The translations under genes were made by a program, and so were the position numbers. The notes under the pieces were generated by a model. It made no database searches and was not told the DNA's origin. It worked only from the letters and a program-made list of their open reading frames with translations. This document shows, piece by piece, positions 47,968 to 56,098 of a stretch of DNA of 64,000 nucleotides (positions are counted from its first letter, which is position 1; the number at the start of each line of letters is the position of its first letter). The stretch lies in assembly GCF_902150045.1 (NCBI RefSeq), contig NZ_CABFVU010000001.1:2356001-2420000 (forward strand), in the 5' to 3' direction. This stretch comes from Chitinophaga polysaccharea. Its GTDB lineage: Bacteria > Bacteroidota > Bacteroidia > Chitinophagales > Chitinophagaceae.

Positions 47968-48393
47968 ATGGCCATTCAGTTTACATCGCATGAGGTAAAA
48001 GATCATTTAAAAGGGAAGCGCAAGCTTAAATTATTCCTCAACGATCTTTTTGCTGCAGAGGGACAAGGTTTGCAGAGTTTGCATTATATTTTTTGCTCGG
48101 ATACCTACTTGCTTGAAATTAACAGGCAATTTTTACAGCACGATACCTATACAGATATTGTGACTTTTGAAATGGGAGAGGATCCCGACATTACAGAGGG
48201 CGAAATATATATCAGCATTGACAGGGTTCTTGAAAATGCAGAGAAGTTCAAGGTGCCGGTGGCTCATGAACTGCATCGTGTGATTTTTCACGGAGCACTT
48301 CATTTATGTGGCTTTAAAGATAAAAGTAAAAAGGATGCCGCCTTAATGAGGAGTAAAGAAGATGAGTATCTGAAAAAATATTTCGGTGAATGA
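47968..48393 (+). CDS. ybeY: Endoribonuclease YbeY (rRNA maturation)
   Basis: 141 residues. The metalloprotein signature appears as HRVIFHGALHLCGFKDKSKK. In most YbeY proteins the metal site is H-x3-H-x5-H, ending GYDH; here the third ligand position is Asp (GFKD). I have seen this form in Bacteroidota, so it is probably functional. YbeY processes the 3' end of 16S rRNA and takes part in ribosome quality control. Directly after its stop comes a 44-bp perfect palindrome that holds a parS-like core, which may also end its transcript. Confidence 0.9.
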   Translation: MAIQFTSHEVKDHLKGKRKLKLFLNDLFAAEGQGLQSLHYIFCSDTYLLEINRQFLQHDTYTDIVTFEMGEDPDITEGEIYISIDRVLENAEKFKVPVAHELHRVIFHGALHLCGFKDKSKKDAALMRSKEDEYLKKYFGE

Positions 48394-48397
48394 TATG

Positions 48398-48441
48398 CGT
48401 TTCTGTAGATATGTTCCACGTGGAACATATCTACAGAAACG
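48398..48441. promoter_or_regulatory. parS-like site 1 inside a 44-bp perfect palindrome
   Basis: 22-base arms with no spacer, centred on CACGTG between 48419 and 48420. The core TGTTCCACGTGGAACA (48412-48427) differs from the parS consensus TGTTTCACGTGAAACA by a symmetric pair of changes. The long palindrome begins 4 bases after the ybeY stop. Confidence 0.75.
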
Positions 48442-48549
48442 TAATTTTGAGACCGTTTCGAATTCATAAAAAATCAATGGTTCTTTTCTGATTGTATGAA
48501 TGTAATTCAGGGGCTGGTAAATTTAGCTACTCTATTCTACCACCCGACA

Positions 48550-48565
48550 TGTTCCACGTGAAACA
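48550..48565. promoter_or_regulatory. parS-like site 2
   Basis: TGTTCCACGTGAAACA: one base away from the 16-bp ParB-binding consensus. Confidence 0.8.
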
Positions 48566-49900
48566 TTGTATTTACCGGATATTAGGAGTATTGGTTGATA
48601 CGACCATTGGGCAAATCCTTCTTATCAAAGAATAATATTGCAAGAAAGATGATTTTTCACCAGGACAAGCTTTTGACATTTATAAGAAGGGAGGTAAATT
48701 GAATTTTTGGGAGGCTTTAGCACCTGCCAGCTATGGCATGGCGGGTTATCTGTTAGACAGTAATACTTATAAGTAGTTATACCTGGTATTCCCATAGCGA
48801 TTACGAGGCTCTTCGGCCAGACGCAATAGAACTCCAATAAAGTAGGGCGGAGGCTAAAAAGGATTGAATCATCTTCAGAATCAAAACCGGGGTTGTCAAC
48901 CTAATAAGGATAAAGAGTGACTATGTAAGATAAACTTTAAACTATCAGGCATGTGGACCATGTATTAAATGTATTTATTTGCTTTAGGTAGTTATAACCC
49001 GGTAAAGAAGGCAATAATGCGATTTCCTGGAGCCGTCGGCATCTTCAAAAACAAAACTTAGTCGGGCGATGATCCCCAAACTTTTACCATATTTTCTAAA
49101 TTAATCACCCGTAACCTTGCTGGTAGGCCATTGTAAGCCGTAATTGTAATGTTTGGCTTATCTGTACTTATTCCCCATGTTTATAGGCGTATAATTGGAA
49201 AGGTGGTGGTGCCTTATATGTTGTTTTCCATGAAACAAAAACCACTTGAGGAAGCGCAAACTTTAACTTCTGAAGAAGGCCGTAGCTTTACATATTTATG
49301 TATGAATGATTATGGCTATGTCTTTTCTTAACAGGAAAACTGCTGGTTCAAAAGTGTTAACCTGATTGAATTTTCAGCCCTCATTTTACCTCTGAGCAAT
49401 ACTAAGCAGCCGTTAAGAATGGGCTAATTAGATCTCTTAAATGAGTTGTCTCTGAAGATTTCTTCGACATAGTATTGTAATCGAAAAGGAATTTCTTGCA
49501 ACAATGAACGGATTATGTTGTTCGCATTAACTGCCTTCGTAGCCTAAGTTTAGAGATTGAAGAAAGAATATCATACCGTATCGGACGGATTAATTAGTAT
49601 CTCGCGCGGCTTTAAAAGTTGCATTGCTTATAATAGGCTGAGGAAGGGAAGCTCCCCACCGACTGAACGGAATTAGCCTGGAAACCTCTACTTTTTTCTG
49701 CATAACCGCGCACAAAGTATAGCGAGGAAAAAGGGCTCTGAAGGGGCTGCTAACTAAATTATCATACTTGGCTGCATCCGCAAGACCTTACCTTTAAGTA
49801 TAGCAAGACGGGGAATCTATAGGGTCCAAAGTGGGGCTAATTTATTTCCATTGGCGGCTTTCCGAAATCTTTTACTTAAAACAGGGAACTGCTGTTATGC
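48566..49900. other. Non-coding stretch between parS-like site 2 and the repeat array
   Basis: No convincing gene. Short frames at 48625-48837 (-) and 49149-49331 (+, 60 codons) lack family features. A block TTAAGAATGGGCTAATTA at 49413 matches a block inside the array at 50233, so diverged repeat units may extend into this part. Confidence 0.45.
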
Positions 49901-49904
49901 AGAG

Positions 49905-51115
49905 ATACGTAAGAACAAATTCGCAAATTGATGTTATGTAGTTCAAAGTTGCGTTGGTTTTGACTAGTATGCCCAGTTGAGAATTATTTCTTTTTTTCCC
50001 TACTCATTAAACGCATTTGTTGAGATGCAACTGGTCCTAGCAAACTATTATTTTAATTTTTAGCTCTGGGAGATAGCATGATCAGCTCTATAAATTGTTG
50101 TAATGTATGGAATAGTGAGTTGTTTCTGAACGGATGCAGTTAACTGGGAATATTGTTCCTCTTTTTTGTACTCATTGATTGAATGTGTTTGTCAAGAGAC
50201 AACTCTTCCTGCGATTATCCCTAGTTTCGGGCTTAAGAATGGGTTAATTATGAGCTTGCAAACTCCAGCTAAGCAGGGGAGAGAGCATTATTTTCTAATG
50301 AATATGACTACCGAGGATTATTCCCTTTTCCGTGGTTAGTTGTAAGGGGACGCCTTCTCCTGGTGACCATCCCTTAATTTCAGGCTAGAGGATGTATCAA
50401 TATGAGCTTGCAAATCCGAGTTAAGCAAGGAAGAGAGCATTGTTTTCTAATGAATATGACTACCGAGGATTATTCCCTTTTCCCTAGTTAGTTGTAAAGG
50501 GACAACTTCTCCTGGTGACCATTCCCTTAGTTTCAGGTTAGAGAATGTGTCAATTATGAGCTTGCAAATTTCAGCTAAGCAGGGGAGAGAGCATTATTTT
50601 CTGATGAATATGACTAACTGAGAATTATTCCCTTTTCCGTAGTTAGTTGTAAGGGGACAACTTCTCCTGGTGACCATTCCCTTAGTTTCAGGTTAGAGAA
50701 TGTGTCAATTATGAGCTTGCAAATTCGAGTTAAGTAGGGGAGTATGGTGTTTTCTGATGAGTATGATTAGCTGAAACTTCCCTTTTCGCTATGCCATTGA
50801 ATTCAGTTGTTAACAGGCAACTTTCCCGGAGATTCTTGTCTTAGTTTTAAGCTGTGAATATGCGGTAATGAACAGCTTGTGATTGTTGGGTAGGGAAGAA
50901 CGTGAGTTGTTCCCAGATAAGTAAGACCATATTCATAAGAAATTCTCTTTTCACTATTCATTAATAAGGTTATCAATAGACGATGCCATCAGGATTATTT
51001 CCTCGGTTTTACGCAAAGGAAGTATGAGCTTGCCAATTACGGAGAATGGGTTGTCTTCTAATATGATGACTAACCGAGAATATTATTTCTTTTTCAGTAG
51101 TCACGAAGACGTATC
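49905..51115 (+). repeat. ~154-bp tandem repeat array between parS-like sites
   Basis: AGCTTG starts at 50253, 50405, 50559, 50714, 50874 and 51027 (steps 152, 154, 155, 160, 153). The companion block ACCGAGAATTATT recurs near 49976, 50143, 50309, 50462, 50617, 50768, 50936 and 51072. The copies at about 50251-50711 are nearly identical, while flanking copies are increasingly diverged. Each unit carries an inverted repeat GTTGT-n5-ACAAC that stays pairable in diverged copies. No reading frame runs through the units and there are no unique spacers. Confidence 0.85.
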
Positions 51116-51161
51116 TAAAGCACTCTTTTCCTATATCTTCTTCCAATTAATCAACCCCCAA

Positions 51162-51177
51162 TGTTTCACGTGAAACA
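51162..51177. promoter_or_regulatory. parS site 3 (exact consensus)
   Basis: TGTTTCACGTGAAACA, identical to the ParB/Spo0J consensus, within a 22-bp perfect palindrome (51159-51180). Confidence 0.9.
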
Positions 51178-51344
51178 TTGATTCCTCTCTTGAGGAAACT
51201 TCGTTTTATGAAATTGTATTTATAATCCCGGGTTAAACAAGTTTGATGCAGGTACATTAAGAAAGCAAGGTCTTGCCTAAATCAATCTCTGTCTTGTACA
51301 GCAGGTAACGGAAGTATCCTAATAAACGATTTAGATGCTTCAAA

Positions 51345-51360
51345 TGTTCCACGTGGAACA
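51345..51360. promoter_or_regulatory. parS-like site 4
   Basis: TGTTCCACGTGGAACA, the same symmetric variant as site 1, 77 bases before mnmG. Confidence 0.8.
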
Positions 51361-51396
51361 TCCCATTTAATAAGCTTAATTCTCCCTTCTTCTCCG

Positions 51397-51404
51397 TAAT
51401 TTTG
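51397..51404 (+). promoter_or_regulatory. Bacteroidota-type -7 element upstream of mnmG (TAATTTTG)
   Basis: Fits TAnnTTTG, 17 bases before the ATG at 51422; 37 bases downstream of parS-like site 4. Confidence 0.5.
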
Positions 51405-51421
51405 CACTTTCTAAACTAATT

Positions 51422-53290
51422 ATGTTTCCATCATACGATATTATTGTTGTGGGTGCAGGACATGCTGGCTGTGAAGCCGCTGCCGCTGCCGCCAATATGG
51501 GTTCCAAAGTTTTATTGGTAACCATGAATATGCAAACCATTGCTCAGATGAGCTGTAACCCTGCTATGGGTGGTATTGCAAAAGGACAAATTGTAAGAGA
51601 AATAGATGCATTGGGGGGCTACTCCGGGATAGTTACGGATCAATCCATGATCCAATTCCGTATGCTTAACCGATCCAAAGGGCCTGCTATGTGGAGCCCA
51701 CGTACACAAAACGATCGTATGCTTTTCGCCGCAAAATGGAGAGAGGCACTGGAAAAAACGCCAAACGTGGACTTTTACCAGGATATGGTAAAAGGGCTTC
51801 TTGTGAAAGATGGAAGGTGTCATGGGGTTATTACGGGGTTAGGCCACGAAATTCAGGCAAAGGCTGTAGTACTTACGAACGGAACATTTCTGAATGGAGT
51901 GATCCATATTGGAGATAAACAATTTGGTGGTGGTAGGGTAGCAGAGAAAGCTGCAACCGGTATAACAGAACAACTTGTTGCTCTGGGCTTTGAAAGCGAT
52001 CGCCTGAAAACGGGTACGCCTCCACGCATCGATGGCAGAAGCCTTGACTATTCCAAAATGGAAGAGCAGAAAGGAGATGATGAGATTGTGGGGTTTTCGT
52101 ATCTGGAAACAGAAAAAATTAAGCCTGCACAACAAAGAAGTTGTTGGATCACTTACACCAGCGAGGCCGTACATGAAATGCTTCGTACAGGTTTTGACAG
52201 ATCTCCAATGTTCCAGGGACGTATCCAGGGAACTGGTCCACGTTACTGCCCAAGTATAGAAGATAAAATAAACCGTTTTGCAGAAAGAGAGAGACATCAG
52301 TTATTTGTAGAACCTGAAGGCTGGGATACCGTGGAAATATATGTAAATGGCTTCTCTACTTCTTTGCCGGAAGATGTACAAATGAAGGCGCTTCGCCTGG
52401 TTCCGGGATTTGAGAATTGTCGCATGTTCCGTCCGGGTTATGCTATTGAGTATGACTTCTTTCCACCAACACAGCTCCAGTTTTCTCTGGAAACCAAGCA
52501 TGTACAGAATCTCTTTTTTGCCGGTCAGATAAACGGCACTACCGGATATGAGGAGGCAGCCTGCCAGGGTATTATGGCGGGCATAAATGCACATCTGAAG
52601 GCCCGTGAAGAGGCACCCTTTGTACTCAAAAGGAGTGAAGCGTATATTGGAGTATTGATTGATGACCTGATTAATAAAGGTACAGAAGAACCCTACCGGA
52701 TGTTCACGTCACGGGCAGAGTTCAGAACACTTCTACGCCAGGACAATGCGGATCTTCGCCTTACAGAAAGAAGTTATAAAATGGGACTTGCTTCTGAAGA
52801 AAGAATGCAGAAAGTACAGGAAAAAAAGCAAGGAGTTGAAGATATAAAACGTATCCTGAAAGAATTGTCAATTGAACCGGAAGAAATAAGTAGTCTCCTT
52901 GAAGAAAGATCTTCAGCCCCGTTGACACAGAAACAGAAAGCGCATCAGATACTATTACGCCCGGGGCTTGATATTTTTGCGATGAAAGACCGTGTAGAAA
53001 AAATAGGAAACGCACTCTCCGGATTTAGTAAAGATATCCTGGAACAAGCCGAGATACAGATCAAGTATGATGTATATATTGAAAAGGAAAATGAACTGGT
53101 TCAGAAAATGAGTCAGCTTGAAGATCTGGTGATACCATCCAATTTTGATTATGCAAAACTGGTTTCATTGTCAAATGAAGCAAGACAAAAGTTTAATAAA
53201 ATCCGTCCACATACACTAGGTCAGGCAAGTCGTATAAGCGGGGTCAATCCAAGCGATGTACAAATCCTGATGGTTTATATGGGACGATAG
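51422..53290 (+). CDS. mnmG: tRNA uridine-5-carboxymethylaminomethyl modification enzyme MnmG (GidA)
   Basis: 622 residues, full length. The FAD-binding GxGxxG is VGAGHAGCEAA at 10-20, followed by MSCNPAMGGIAKGQIVREID, TGTPPRIDGRS and MFTSRAEFRTLLRQDNADLR, all diagnostic, and the helical C-terminal domain binding MnmE. With MnmE it makes the cmnm5/nm5 modification at U34 of certain tRNAs. In many bacteria gidA lies beside oriC, which fits the parS cluster and the origin-like region upstream. A terminator hairpin follows. Confidence 0.98.
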   Translation: MFPSYDIIVVGAGHAGCEAAAAAANMGSKVLLVTMNMQTIAQMSCNPAMGGIAKGQIVREIDALGGYSGIVTDQSMIQFRMLNRSKGPAMWSPRTQNDRMLFAAKWREALEKTPNVDFYQDMVKGLLVKDGRCHGVITGLGHEIQAKAVVLTNGTFLNGVIHIGDKQFGGGRVAEKAATGITEQLVALGFESDRLKTGTPPRIDGRSLDYSKMEEQKGDDEIVGFSYLETEKIKPAQQRSCWITYTSEAVHEMLRTGFDRSPMFQGRIQGTGPRYCPSIEDKINRFAERERHQLFVEPEGWDTVEIYVNGFSTSLPEDVQMKALRLVPGFENCRMFRPGYAIEYDFFPPTQLQFSLETKHVQNLFFAGQINGTTGYEEAACQGIMAGINAHLKAREEAPFVLKRSEAYIGVLIDDLINKGTEEPYRMFTSRAEFRTLLRQDNADLRLTERSYKMGLASEERMQKVQEKKQGVEDIKRILKELSIEPEEISSLLEERSSAPLTQKQKAHQILLRPGLDIFAMKDRVEKIGNALSGFSKDILEQAEIQIKYDVYIEKENELVQKMSQLEDLVIPSNFDYAKLVSLSNEARQKFNKIRPHTLGQASRISGVNPSDVQILMVYMGR

Positions 53291-53310
53291 AAATAGTTAA
53301 TTATTTTATA

Positions 53311-53345
53311 AAAGGCAGATTGTTTTACGGTCTGCCTTCTATATT
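53311..53345 (+). terminator. Intrinsic terminator after mnmG
   Basis: 8-bp stem AAGGCAGA / TCTGCCTT (53312-53319 with 53331-53338), followed by a T-rich tail. The remaining ~290 bases to the sigma-factor gene show no other feature. Confidence 0.75.
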
Positions 53346-53635
53346 TTAGCGGGTCCATGCATAAAAAATAAAAATCAGTCAGAAAAACGGCCTTCAGAAA
53401 TGAGGCAAAATTTAACTATCACGGGCTGGTCGAACTCAAGTGTTCTAATTAACCTAAACCTCGTAAAAAGGGCTAAAAAAGCGGATTTTTAACAAAGGGA
53501 AATTATTTTCCTGGTAAAGCAACCTTTTGTTGTCCTCTGCCGTATCTATTTTCAGTTGAATTTTTTATCATACCATCATTTTCAGACAAGAAAACAAAAC
53601 GCACTCAATACCCAAAAGCAGGTAAGAATATTTTT

Positions 53636-54223
53636 GTGCACGAGCTGAATAATATTAATGAATTGATTGCCGGTTGCTGCAAAAAAGAACGCAGCAGTCA
53701 GGAAGTGCTATACCGTAACTTTTTTGGCTATGCATTAAGTATTTGTTTGCGGTATGCGCAAAACAGAGATGAGGCTGTTGAAATCATGAACGACGGATTC
53801 CTTAAAATATTCCACCACATTGAAACATTTGATACCTCCCGGTCATTTAAAACATGGCTGGCCCGGATTATGGTGAATACCTCTATCGATTTTCTAAGAG
53901 GTAAAAAGAAACTGGTTTTTACGGATGATATTAACCAGGTACCGGAACCAGGAACAGATGAAAAAATAATTGATAAATTATCTTATGACGAATTGCTGAT
54001 GCATGTGCAGGCTTTGCCGCCGGCCTACAGAACTGTTTTTAACCTGTATGTGATGGAAGGGTTTCAGCATCAGGAAATAGCAGGAATGTTGCGAATATCT
54101 GAAGGAACATCCAAGTCAAATCTATTCAAAGCAAAAAAAATACTGAAAGACAGGATTATAAAAGCTTCCACGAGTACTACCAATGGAGTAGACATAAATA
54201 TGCCCTTATACAAAAATGAATGA
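53636..54223 (+). CDS. ECF-type sigma-70 family RNA polymerase sigma factor
   Basis: 195 residues from GTG 53636. Region 2 is clear (LYRNFFGYALSICLRYAQNR, then EAVEIMNDGFLKIFHHIETF and TWLARIMVNTSIDFLRGKKK), and region 4 has LPPAYRTVFNLYVMEGFQHQ followed by EIAGMLRISEGTSKSNLFKAK. There is no region 1.1 or 3, as in ECF factors. A TATTTTTG element (53629-53636) overlaps the GTG, so the true start could lie slightly downstream (TTG 53663). It overlaps the next gene by 8 bases, suggesting a sigma/regulator pair. Confidence 0.9.
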   Translation: MHELNNINELIAGCCKKERSSQEVLYRNFFGYALSICLRYAQNRDEAVEIMNDGFLKIFHHIETFDTSRSFKTWLARIMVNTSIDFLRGKKKLVFTDDINQVPEPGTDEKIIDKLSYDELLMHVQALPPAYRTVFNLYVMEGFQHQEIAGMLRISEGTSKSNLFKAKKILKDRIIKASTSTTNGVDINMPLYKNE

Positions 54224-55571
54224 CGCATTTGAAAATAGTATCCGTAATAAGCTGAATGAAGCTGATATTCCATTCGACCAGGATGCCTGGAAGAAAATGG
54301 AATCACTGCTGGATGCCGGTAATAATAAAAAACGTCCGTCCGGCTGGTGGTGGCTGTTATTATTGCCGGTACTGGGAGGGCTCGGCTGGTGGATCATGCA
54401 GCCACCAGTAGCGGATAAAACAGTTTCACGTGCAACAGTGAGTTCCCCGGATCAACAAAGTACTGCTAGCAATGGGCAAGGTGCCTCTACAGTAGACAGT
54501 AACACTTATCATTTGCCACAAACAACCTCGGCGGAAAATAAAGTACAGCAGCAAAACGGTTTGTTACCAGACACACCGGAAAAAACGAATGCAACAGTAA
54601 ACAAACCTATCCAACAGCAAGGGGTACTCTTATCTGATAATCATCTGCCAAAAACAAATACAGCAAAAGTAATTACCGACCATCAGCAAACCCAATTGCC
54701 TGCAGGAACCTATCTGCCAAAAACAAACACAACAGATAAATATTCAACGGAAAAACAAACAACAGATAATGAAAACAAAGTGCCGGGTATAAGCATCGGA
54801 ACAAGAGAGGGAATAGACAATAAAGAGACTGCTGATTCAACTGCGGGATATTCCGTCCTCAGGTTACTGAATATAAAAAGAAGCACTAACTATAACGTAT
54901 ATACGAAAATTGCGAAAGCGCCTGAAATAGTTGTACATACTGAATTACAGCCAGACCATCAGCAGAAAATTATGCGGCGGAAAATTAACTCAAAAGGGCT
55001 TTACTTCGGAGTAACATTAGGACCAGACCTGAATGTTGCTCCATCGTTTAATTATGGTAACGTTGGCTTTAATATTGGGGCACTGGCTCACTATTATTTT
55101 AACCAGCATTGGTTTGTGACAAGTGGTGTTGTTTATAGTAAAAAATTATACGGCGCCACCCGCAGTGATTATAGAAATCCGAATTACACCAATCCATACG
55201 ACCTTGTTAAAGTAAATGCCAATTGCGATGTGCTCGATATACCCCTGAATATTAACTATACATTTCTGCAGGTAAAGAACAACACCGTGAGCGCCACACT
55301 CGGTATGTCAAATTACATTATGCTGAAAGAGAAATACCAGTACATCTACAAATATTCTCCGGAAAAGGAATGGACGGTAAATAATAAAAATCAGCATTAC
55401 CTTGCCATCCTAAATGTAGGAGCCCTTTACCAGCATCCGGCGGGAAGAAGATTAATTATTGGGGTGCAACCCTATGCAAAAATTCCCCTGCATGGGGTAG
55501 GATCCGGACAGGTAAAGCTATATTCTGCCGGCTTGTCGCTGCAATTAAACCTGGTAGGAAAAAAACGCTGA
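54216..55571 (+). CDS. Membrane-anchored protein with C-terminal outer-membrane beta-barrel-like domain
   Basis: 451 residues, beginning within the last codons of the sigma-factor gene. The N-terminal ~45 residues are cytosolic (FENSIRNKLNEADIPFDQDA, then WKKMESLLD), followed by a membrane helix at about 46-62 (WWWLLLLPVLGGLGWWI), a Thr/Gln/Asn-rich linker (about 65-245) and a beta-rich C-terminal domain (about 265-451) that looks like an OmpA/PorT-type barrel (GLYFGVTLGPDLNVAPSFNY). The cytosolic start resembles the short stalk of Bacteroidota proteins encoded beside ECF sigma factors, so an anti-sigma role is possible. Joining an inner-membrane helix and a barrel in one chain is unusual. 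Confidence 0.7.
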   Translation: MNDAFENSIRNKLNEADIPFDQDAWKKMESLLDAGNNKKRPSGWWWLLLLPVLGGLGWWIMQPPVADKTVSRATVSSPDQQSTASNGQGASTVDSNTYHLPQTTSAENKVQQQNGLLPDTPEKTNATVNKPIQQQGVLLSDNHLPKTNTAKVITDHQQTQLPAGTYLPKTNTTDKYSTEKQTTDNENKVPGISIGTREGIDNKETADSTAGYSVLRLLNIKRSTNYNVYTKIAKAPEIVVHTELQPDHQQKIMRRKINSKGLYFGVTLGPDLNVAPSFNYGNVGFNIGALAHYYFNQHWFVTSGVVYSKKLYGATRSDYRNPNYTNPYDLVKVNANCDVLDIPLNINYTFLQVKNNTVSATLGMSNYIMLKEKYQYIYKYSPEKEWTVNNKNQHYLAILNVGALYQHPAGRRLIIGVQPYAKIPLHGVGSGQVKLYSAGLSLQLNLVGKKR

Positions 55572-55681
55572 TCTACGCTGTAAACAATCATTATCCTGCT
55601 TTGTTATCTTTCTGATATAATGTCTGCTACATGATGTGGCACGGCATTTTCTGCGTTTTTAATCACTAAAAGATTTTGATC

Positions 55682-56095
55682 ATGGCTAATAAAAAGAATA
55701 AAACAGGACAGGAAGGTAAACAAACTCCCCAAAAAGAGGAAGATCAGTTCCCGGGCTACCCCGAGTATCCTGCCAGTGAAGATATTATGAACAGGAAAAA
55801 CAGGGACAAAGAAGTAGACCTCGATATTAATGAGGTGACCGGGTCTTTCCGCAGAAACAGTGAATTACAGCCGGATAAGAAAAAGCTCAAAGAAAACGAG
55901 GAACAGGAAGGAACCTGGAAGCAGGATAAAACAGGAGATGACCTGGATATTCCCGGTGCCGAACTGGACGACGAATCAGAAGCCATTGGAGAGGAAGATG
56001 AGGAAAATAATATTTACAGCATAGGAGGCGACAGGCACGAGGATCTGGAAGAAGACAACGGTGAGTTCCTTGATCCGGATGAAGAGAAGTATTAA
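55682..56095 (+). CDS. Acidic small hypothetical protein
   Basis: 137 residues from the ATG at 55682. Very hydrophilic: Lys/Gln-rich at the start, Glu/Asp-rich at the end (EAIGEEDEENNIYSIGGDR). No signal peptide or membrane helix; probably disordered. YPEYPASEDIM and VDLDINEVTG are blocks I recall in similar Bacteroidota proteins. Function unknown. It ends three bases before the stop of the convergent cardiolipin synthase gene. Confidence 0.7.
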   Translation: MANKKNKTGQEGKQTPQKEEDQFPGYPEYPASEDIMNRKNRDKEVDLDINEVTGSFRRNSELQPDKKKLKENEEQEGTWKQDKTGDDLDIPGAELDDESEAIGEEDEENNIYSIGGDRHEDLEEDNGEFLDPDEEKY

Positions 56096-56098
56096 GCC

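Noticed and set aside
48625..48837. 70-codon minus-strand frame
   Set aside because: Reads as random text; lies in the non-coding stretch next to the parS-like sites.
49149..49331. 60-codon frame in the parS region
   Set aside because: No promoter, no family pattern, and composition like the surrounding non-coding sequence.
49905..51115. CRISPR array
   Set aside because: Units are about 154 bp, diverge gradually and are contiguous; there are no short identical repeats with unique spacers and no cas genes.
54426..54441. Further parS-like site (GTTTCACGTGCAACA)
   Set aside because: Only one half matches well and it lies within a coding region.
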